A model generated the notes under the pieces. That model ran no database searches. It was not told where the DNA came from and worked only from the letters and a program-made list of their open reading frames with translations. The translations under genes were made by a program, and so were the position numbers. From contig NZ_BONK01000023.1 of assembly GCF_016862675.1 (NCBI RefSeq), positions 1-34,109 of the forward strand: a stretch of DNA of 34,109 nucleotides. Reading direction: 5' to 3'. This stretch comes from Cellulomonas chitinilytica (GTDB lineage: Bacteria > Actinomycetota > Actinomycetes > Actinomycetales > Cellulomonadaceae). Below, piece by piece: positions 29,475 through 34,109 of the stretch (position 1 is its first letter; every line of letters begins with the position of its first letter).

Positions 29475-29510
29475 GCCCGCTGCCGGGCTGAGCCCCGCAG
29501 CCGGGCCGAG
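29459..29510 (+). repeat. Tandem repeats (17-18 bp) spanning the pit stop codon
   Basis: The unit CCCGCTGCTGGGCTGAG, which contains the last codons and TGA, starts at 29459, recurs at 29476 with one change, and a third, more diverged copy (CCCGCAGCCGGGCCGAG) starts at 29494. The copies give rise to the hairpin at 29479-29501. Confidence 0.75.
29479..29501. terminator. Terminator-like hairpin between converging pit and mutT1 genes
   Basis: GCTGC (29479-29483) pairs with GCAGC (29497-29501), and GGGC pairs with GCCC inside, separated by a C-C mismatch. It lies between the two converging stops. Confidence 0.55.
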
Positions 29511-29515
29511 TGCCC

Positions 29516-30490
29516 TCAGTCCTCCGGGTGGTGCGTCTCCGTCGCCACGACGCGCGGCCCCTTCGGCGTCTGCGCGACGTGCGCCACGAGCACCTGGGCC
29601 GGGTGCAGGAACGGGTCGAGCCGCGGCAGCGCGTCCGCGACGGGGCGCAGGGCGTGCTGCGCGAGCACGTCGACCACGGTCGGCAGCACGGGCCGGTGCG
29701 TGCACACGACGGAGTCGGCGGGCCACGTGAACAGCTCGGCGATCTCGGCGGCGACCTTCGCAGGGGACGACGAGTGCGCCGTCTCCGTGAGCACCGTCGA
29801 CACCTCCGGCTCGACACCGGCGGCCTCGACGTACGGCTGCATCGTCGCGGTGCAGCGCGCCCACGCGCTCGTGACGACGCGTGACACCCCGAACGCCGAC
29901 AGGATCGGCACGAGCGCCCGGGACTGCCGGTGGCCGGCGTCCGTGAGCGGCCGGTCGAGCTCGGTGCCGTCCCAGTCCGCGCGACGACGAGCCGTCCCGT
30001 GCCGGGCGACGACGACCGCGCGCGTGTCGAGCCGCCCCTTCACGTGGTCCTCGACGAGCGCCGCGAGCGGGGCGACGTCCTCGGGGCGGGTCAGCCGCTT
30101 CGCGGCGACGTCGACGTCGAGCCAGCGGACCTGGTCGATCTCCTCGCGCGACGCCCGCGGCACCGGTGGGCGGGCCCGCAGAGCGGCCGCGTCGGGCCGT
30201 CCCGCGACCTGCGCCGCCCAGTAGTGCACCCGCTTCAGGCGCCCGTCGGACAGGTCGTACTCGAGGCTCGGCAGCGGCATCCCGAGCACCACGTCGTGGC
30301 CGGTCTCCTCGGCGACCTCACGGGTCGCCGCCTGGACCACCGACTCGCCCGGGTCGAGCTTGCCCTTCGGCCACGACCAGTCGCGGTACCGCGGCCGGTG
30401 CACGAGCGCGACCTGCAGCCGGCCTGTCCTGACGCGCCACACCAGCGCACCGGCCGCCTCGACGACGGCAGGCGGGCGTGCTGCCCTCAC
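29516..30490 (-). CDS. mutT1: MutT1-type NUDIX hydrolase with histidine phosphatase domain
   Basis: A 324-residue two-domain enzyme. The N-terminal NUDIX domain contains a full box, GKLDPGESVVQAATREVAEETGHD (split: G-x5-E-x7-R-E-x2-E-E-x-G), at about residues 46-68. From about residue 165 a histidine phosphatase domain begins with VVARHGTA (RHG motif) and has RPLTDAGHRQS and a later THRPVLPT segment. This is the mycobacterial MutT1 layout, which hydrolyses 8-oxo-dGTP and diadenosine polyphosphates. The start GTG 30490 overlaps the stop of ppk as GTGA, so translation is coupled, and the ppk neighbour is conserved in actinobacteria. The role is nucleotide-pool sanitation in the cytoplasm. Confidence 0.9.
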   Translation of the reverse strand: MRAARPPAVVEAAGALVWRVRTGRLQVALVHRPRYRDWSWPKGKLDPGESVVQAATREVAEETGHDVVLGMPLPSLEYDLSDGRLKRVHYWAAQVAGRPDAAALRARPPVPRASREEIDQVRWLDVDVAAKRLTRPEDVAPLAALVEDHVKGRLDTRAVVVARHGTARRRADWDGTELDRPLTDAGHRQSRALVPILSAFGVSRVVTSAWARCTATMQPYVEAAGVEPEVSTVLTETAHSSSPAKVAAEIAELFTWPADSVVCTHRPVLPTVVDVLAQHALRPVADALPRLDPFLHPAQVLVAHVAQTPKGPRVVATETHHPED

Positions 30491-32724
30491 CGGCCCGTGC
30501 CGGGGCGGCGCCGCTGCCGCTGGATCAGCGCTTCCTGCTGGTCGACGAGCGGGCCCACCGGGCCCTGGCTGTGCCGGACCCAGGTGCCGTCGGACTCCAG
30601 GTGCCACGACGACGTGCCGTCGTCCATCGACTCGTCCACGAGGTCGACGATCTCCGTGACCTGGTCCGGGTCCGCGATGCGCAGGAGCGCCTCGACGCGG
30701 CGGTCGAGGTTGCGGTGCATGAGGTCCGCCGAGCCGATGTACACCTCGGTGCCCTCGAACGTCGCGTCCGGGTCGGGCACGGAGTTCGCGAACGCGAAGA
30801 TCCGGGAGTGCTCCAGGAACCGCCCGAGGATGGAGCGGACCCGGATGTTCTCCGACAGGCCGGGGACGCCGGGGCGCAGCGCGCAGATGCCGCGCACCAC
30901 GAGGTCGACCGACGCACCCGCCTGCGACGCGCGGTACAGCGCGTCGATGACGGCCTCGTCGACCATCGAGTTGACCTTGATCTTGATCCACGCCCGCTCA
31001 CCGGCGCGGGCCGCGTCCGCTTCCCGCTCGATGCGCTCGACCAGGCCGGCGCGCACGCTGCGCGGGGCGACGAGCAGCCGGTGGAACCGGGACTTCGGCG
31101 CGTACCCGGAGAGCTGGTTGAACAGCCGCGTCAGGTCCTGGCCGACCTCCGGGTCGGCCGTGAGCAGACCCAGGTCCGTGTAGAGCCGGGCCGTCTTCGG
31201 GTGGTAGTTGCCGGTGCCGACGTGGCTGTAGCGGCGCAGACCGTCGGCCTCCTGACGGACGACGAGCGACAGCTTGCAGTGCGTCTTGAGCCCGACGATC
31301 CCGTACACCACGTGCACGCCCGCCTGCTCGAGCTTGCGAGCCCACGAGATGTTGTTCTGCTCGTCGAACCGCGCCTTGATCTCGACGAGCGCCAGCACCT
31401 GCTTGCCGGCCTCGGCCGCGTCGATGAGGGCGTCGACGATCGGGGAGTCGCCCGAGGTCCGGTACAGCGTCTGCTTGATGGCGAGCACCGCCGGGTCGGC
31501 CGCGGCCTGCTCGAGGAACGTCTGCACGGACGTCGAGAACGAGTCGTACGGGTGGTGCAGCAGGATGTCCCGCTCGCGGAGCTTCGCGAACACCTCCGTG
31601 GCCGTCGCGCTCTCCACCTCGGCGAGCTGACGGTGCGTCGTCGGCACGAAACGCGGGAACTGCAGCTCCGCGCGGTCCAGGTCGGCGATGACGTTGAGGC
31701 CCGTGTAGTCGAGCGGCGCGGGCAGCTCGTACACCTCCTCGGGGGCCATGCCGAGCTCGCGGATCAGGAGCTGGCGGATCCGCGGGCTGATGCCCTCGGC
31801 GAGCTCGAGCCGCACCGGCGGGCCGAACCGGCGCCGCAGCAGCTCCTTCTCCATGGCCTGCAGGAGGTTCTCGGCGTCGTCCTCCTCGACCTCCACGTCC
31901 TCGTTGCGGGTCACCCGGAACGTGTGGTGCTCGATGACCTCCATGCCCGGGAACAGGTGCTCCAGGTGCTCGGAGATGACGTCCTCGACGGGCACGAACG
32001 ACATCGGGCCCTTCTCGACGGACGCCGCCTGCACGTCCGGCGCCGACGGGCGGCCGCTCGCGTCCACCGCGATGAACCGCGGCAGCAGCGGCGGCACCTT
32101 CACCCGCGCGAAGTGCTCCTTGCCGGTCGACGGGTTCACCACCACGACCGCGAGGTTCAGCGACAGCCCCGAGATGTACGGGAACGGGTGCGCCGGGTCC
32201 ACCGCGAGCGGCGTCAGCACCGGGAAGATCTGCCGGCGGAAGAACTTGCGCAGGCGGTCCTGCTCGCTCTCGCCCAGGTCGTCCCAGCGGACCAGCGTGA
32301 TGCCGTCGGCGGCGAGCTCGGGCTGCACCTGCTCCGCGAACACGCGGGCGTGCCGGTCCTGCAGCTCGTGCGCCTTCTCGCTGATCGCCTCCAGCACCTG
32401 CCGGGGCGACAGGCCCGACGCCGCCGTCACCGCGATGCCCGTCGCGATCCGGCGCTTGAGGCCGGCGACCCGCACCATGAAGAACTCGTCGAGGTTGGAC
32501 GCGAAGATCGCCAGGAACCGCACCCGCTCCAGCAGCGGCAGGTCCGGGTCCTCCGCCAGCTCGAGCACCCGCTGGTTGAAGGCCAGCCACGACAGCTCGC
32601 GGTCCAGGAACCGGTCGTCAGGCAGCGGTTCGAGCTCCGGTGTCGTCTCCTCGACGTCCGCGCTCGCCATGTGCTCGGCGATGTGGGCCGCGAGGGACGG
32701 GTCGATGGCAGGGGCGTCCGTCAT
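30487..32724 (-). CDS. ppk: Polyphosphate kinase (PPK1, RNA degradosome type)
   Basis: A 745-residue PPK1, which reversibly polymerises the gamma-phosphate of ATP into polyphosphate. Family features are FLDRELSWLAFNQRVLELAED at the N-terminus, SNLDEFFMVRVAGLKRR, TPLAVDPAHPFPYISGLSLN, HHPYDSF, RFDEQNNISWARKLEQAGVHVVYG and the phosphorylated-histidine region YSHVGTGNYHPKTARLYTDLGLLTAD, then YIGSADLMHRNLDRRVE with the second catalytic histidine (each quoted in part). All expected motifs are present. The ATG 32724 overlaps the mshD stop as ATGA, and its own stop overlaps the GTG of mutT1, so mshD-ppk-mutT1 is a coupled operon. Convergence with pit fits a phosphate-storage role. Confidence 0.96.
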   Translation of the reverse strand: MTDAPAIDPSLAAHIAEHMASADVEETTPELEPLPDDRFLDRELSWLAFNQRVLELAEDPDLPLLERVRFLAIFASNLDEFFMVRVAGLKRRIATGIAVTAASGLSPRQVLEAISEKAHELQDRHARVFAEQVQPELAADGITLVRWDDLGESEQDRLRKFFRRQIFPVLTPLAVDPAHPFPYISGLSLNLAVVVVNPSTGKEHFARVKVPPLLPRFIAVDASGRPSAPDVQAASVEKGPMSFVPVEDVISEHLEHLFPGMEVIEHHTFRVTRNEDVEVEEDDAENLLQAMEKELLRRRFGPPVRLELAEGISPRIRQLLIRELGMAPEEVYELPAPLDYTGLNVIADLDRAELQFPRFVPTTHRQLAEVESATATEVFAKLRERDILLHHPYDSFSTSVQTFLEQAAADPAVLAIKQTLYRTSGDSPIVDALIDAAEAGKQVLALVEIKARFDEQNNISWARKLEQAGVHVVYGIVGLKTHCKLSLVVRQEADGLRRYSHVGTGNYHPKTARLYTDLGLLTADPEVGQDLTRLFNQLSGYAPKSRFHRLLVAPRSVRAGLVERIEREADAARAGERAWIKIKVNSMVDEAVIDALYRASQAGASVDLVVRGICALRPGVPGLSENIRVRSILGRFLEHSRIFAFANSVPDPDATFEGTEVYIGSADLMHRNLDRRVEALLRIADPDQVTEIVDLVDESMDDGTSSWHLESDGTWVRHSQGPVGPLVDQQEALIQRQRRRPGTGR

Positions 32725-33704
32725 GTGCTCATCGTGACACCTGAGGGTGAACCCTGGGTGCCGTAGCCGAACTTGACGTCCGCCGACGCCTTCGTGAAAC
32801 CGAGCCGCGTGTAGGTGCGGATCGCGACCGTGTTCTCGGCGCCCGTGTACAGGATCGCGCTGCTCAGACCGCGCGCTGCGAGGTGGTCGAGGCCGAGCGC
32901 CGTCAGCGCGCCACCCAGGCCCAGGCCCTGGGCGTCCGGGTCGACGCCGACCACGTAGATCTCGCCGACCGCGGCGGCATGACCGTCGTCGCGGCCCTCG
33001 TCGGACGGGTGGACCTTCGTCCACACCGACCCGAGCAGCGCGCCCTCGCGCTCCGCGAGCAGGAAGCCGGCCGGGTCGAACCACGGCTCCGCCTCGCGGG
33101 CGCGCAGGTCGTTCGACGTCATGCGCCCCTGCTCCGGGTGGTACGCGAACGCCCGTGAGTTCACACGCCGCCACGCCTCCTCGTCCTGGCCCGGGACGAA
33201 CGGACGCACGCGCACGCCCTGAGGCAGCGGTCGCTCCGGCCGGGGGGAGGTCAGGTCCAGGCGCATCCGCCACAGCTCACGCACCACCACCATCCCCGCG
33301 TCGCCCGCGAACGCCCGTGCGGCCGGCAGGTCGCCGTGCGCCCACACCTGCAGGGTGCGTCCCGGCACCACGGCCGCCTCCGACCTCAGCCGGCCCAGCA
33401 GACGCGAGCCGATGCCGGTACGGCGACGGGACGGGTCGACGACGAGCTCCGCGGACACCCAGGTCGCGGCGCCGACGTCCGCCTGGGCGTACCCGACGAC
33501 CTCACCCGACGCGTCCGTCGCGCACACGTGCACGGCTGGCGGCTCCGGGTCCGTCAGCCACAGCAGCGGCTGCTCCGACAGCGGCGCGACGCGGTCCGCG
33601 GCGGTCGCCCGCGCGGCGAGCCCACGCACCGCCCCGGCGGTCCTCGCGTCGAGCGGCCCCGCGGTCATGGCGACCGTGACCTGCGTACTCGTGTCGTCCG
33701 GCAT
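32721..33704 (-). CDS. mshD: Mycothiol synthase (tandem GNAT acetyltransferase)
   Basis: A 327-residue protein with two GNAT domains, close to the 315-residue M. tuberculosis MshD. The first acetyl-CoA loop is VVDPSRRRTGIGSRLLGRL (about residues 90-108), the second is VVGVDPDAQGLGLGGALTALGL (about 270-291), and YTGAENTVAIRTYTRLGF is the conserved end of the C-terminal domain. MshD acetylates Cys-GlcN-Ins in the last step of mycothiol synthesis, so the organism should make mycothiol. ATG 33704 was chosen as the start nearest the first domain; an upstream in-frame GTG at 33773 is possible. The stop overlaps the ATG of ppk. Note that an MshB-like PIG-L domain occurs in the 7158 gene, but fused to a receiver and far away. 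Confidence 0.9.
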   Translation of the reverse strand: MPDDTSTQVTVAMTAGPLDARTAGAVRGLAARATAADRVAPLSEQPLLWLTDPEPPAVHVCATDASGEVVGYAQADVGAATWVSAELVVDPSRRRTGIGSRLLGRLRSEAAVVPGRTLQVWAHGDLPAARAFAGDAGMVVVRELWRMRLDLTSPRPERPLPQGVRVRPFVPGQDEEAWRRVNSRAFAYHPEQGRMTSNDLRAREAEPWFDPAGFLLAEREGALLGSVWTKVHPSDEGRDDGHAAAVGEIYVVGVDPDAQGLGLGGALTALGLDHLAARGLSSAILYTGAENTVAIRTYTRLGFTKASADVKFGYGTQGSPSGVTMST

Positions 33705-33799
33705 GGGCCCATCCCACCACGTGGGCCGCCGGGCATCGACCTTGTCGTCCGGTCGGGCGTCGTCCGCACCCACGGGCCCTGCGGCGCCCGTGCAGCAGG

Positions 33800-33805
33800 T
33801 ACGTT
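33800..33805 (+). promoter_or_regulatory. Possible -10 element of the gene at 33815
   Basis: TACGTT fits the TANNNT pattern and ends nine bases before ATG 33815, compatible with a leaderless or very short leader. The 110-base divergent spacer with mshD has no other clear element. Confidence 0.3.
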
Positions 33806-33814
33806 GGGTCGGTC

Positions 33815-34109
33815 ATGGATGCTTCCCCGATCACCCCGCGCGCGGGTGAACGGACCCCGCAGACGCGTCGGGAGCGGCGGCAGGCCGAGGAGCTGGCGAT
33901 CACGCAGCGCGGGCGGGCGGCCGCAGGGTCGCCCGTGCCCGACCAGACCGCGACCGCGGTCCTGCCGGCGGTTGCGGCGCCGCCCCGGGGTCCGGCAGAC
34001 GTGGGGGACGCGGACGTGGGGGGCGCGGACGTCGTTCCCGACGGTCACGAGGCGGCCGACGGCCACGAGGGGGCCGGTGCTCGCGAGGGGGACGGTGCTC
34101 GCGAGGGGG
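33815..34109 (+). CDS. Partial gene, N-terminus of a hypothetical protein (runs off the window)
   Basis: An ATG at 33815 opens a frame of 98 codons without a stop up to the right window edge. The visible part begins MDASPITPRAGERTPQTR, has a basic segment RRERRQAEELAITQRGR, then a long Ala/Gly/Asp/Glu-rich region with repeated GDADVGGADV and GAREGDGAREG stretches, so it looks disordered. Such an N-terminal tail with a basic patch is common in actinobacterial cytoplasmic-membrane proteins, but no domain is visible and no function can be given. Third positions are G or C in nearly all codons, supporting coding. An 18-base repeat (GGTGCTCGCGAGGGGGAC) begins at 34076 and continues to the edge. 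Confidence 0.55.
   Translation, partial: MDASPITPRAGERTPQTRRERRQAEELAITQRGRAAAGSPVPDQTATAVLPAVAAPPRGPADVGDADVGGADVVPDGHEAADGHEGAGAREGDGAREG

Noticed and set aside
1..34109. tRNA, rRNA, CRISPR array, transposase or integrase
   Set aside because: No GTTCRANNC-type T-loop with acceptor stem, rRNA core, regular repeat-spacer array or recombinase motif was seen on reading both strands; weak or degenerate cases could be missed without a search tool.

Overview
The window is about 34 kb of very GC-rich DNA (third codon positions almost always G or C) with GTG starts, ATGA/GTGA stop-start overlaps, mycothiol synthase (MshD) and the actinobacterial mshD-ppk-mutT1 and DUF47-pit gene sets. This points to a high-GC actinomycete, and gene content and style fit Cellulomonas or a close relative in the Micrococcales. 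That assignment is inference. I saw no rRNA, tRNA, CRISPR array, insertion sequence or phage gene; the window looks like chromosome.

Layout. 1-5.1 kb: a YjbR/MmcQ-type protein and a small cysteine-rich protein diverge from a spacer holding a LexA-box-like palindrome; then a 1057-residue patatin-like protein, a deazaflavin-dependent nitroreductase-family protein and a cysteine-free HesB/IscA-fold protein. 5.1-6.9 kb: an FMN reductase/luciferase-like monooxygenase pair. 7.1-13.9 kb: the most unusual locus, a tightly coupled cluster encoding a receiver domain fused to a PIG-L deacetylase, an ATP-grasp ligase, a PHP phosphoesterase, a membrane GT2 glycosyltransferase, a 53-residue membrane peptide, a stand-alone receiver and a membrane PAS histidine kinase. 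14.1-15.5 kb: an FAD-linked oxidase. 15.7-19.9 kb (minus strand): a GGDEF-EAL c-di-GMP enzyme followed by a TasA-like protein, a SipW-type signal peptidase and a second short SipW-type substrate. 20.1-22.4 kb: MsrB, a NERD-like protein and a MarR regulator. 22.4-26.6 kb: a DHA2 drug exporter with its MarR regulator, and a sugar porter. 26.8-27.4 kb: an unrecognised 213-residue protein. 27.4-27.84 kb: a 430-bp gene-free stretch rich in hairpins. 27.8-33.7 kb: phosphate genes (DUF47-pit) converging with mutT1-ppk-mshD. A gene truncated by the window edge starts at 33815.

How the parts may work together. The 7.1-13.9 kb cluster looks like a two-component system whose output is enzymatic: kinase and receivers are encoded in one chain with enzymes that could build, deacetylate and modify an amino-sugar-containing glycan or glycolipid. 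Directly after it come a c-di-GMP enzyme and a TasA/SipW fibre module, so 7-20 kb may be a surface-matrix or biofilm region. The enzyme families are visible in the sequence; the shared product is inferred.

At DNA level, several genes carry short tandem duplications exactly over their stop codon (histidine kinase, NERD-like gene, pit) or start codon (sipW). The sipW duplication creates a four-codon upstream ORF whose stop overlaps the true start.
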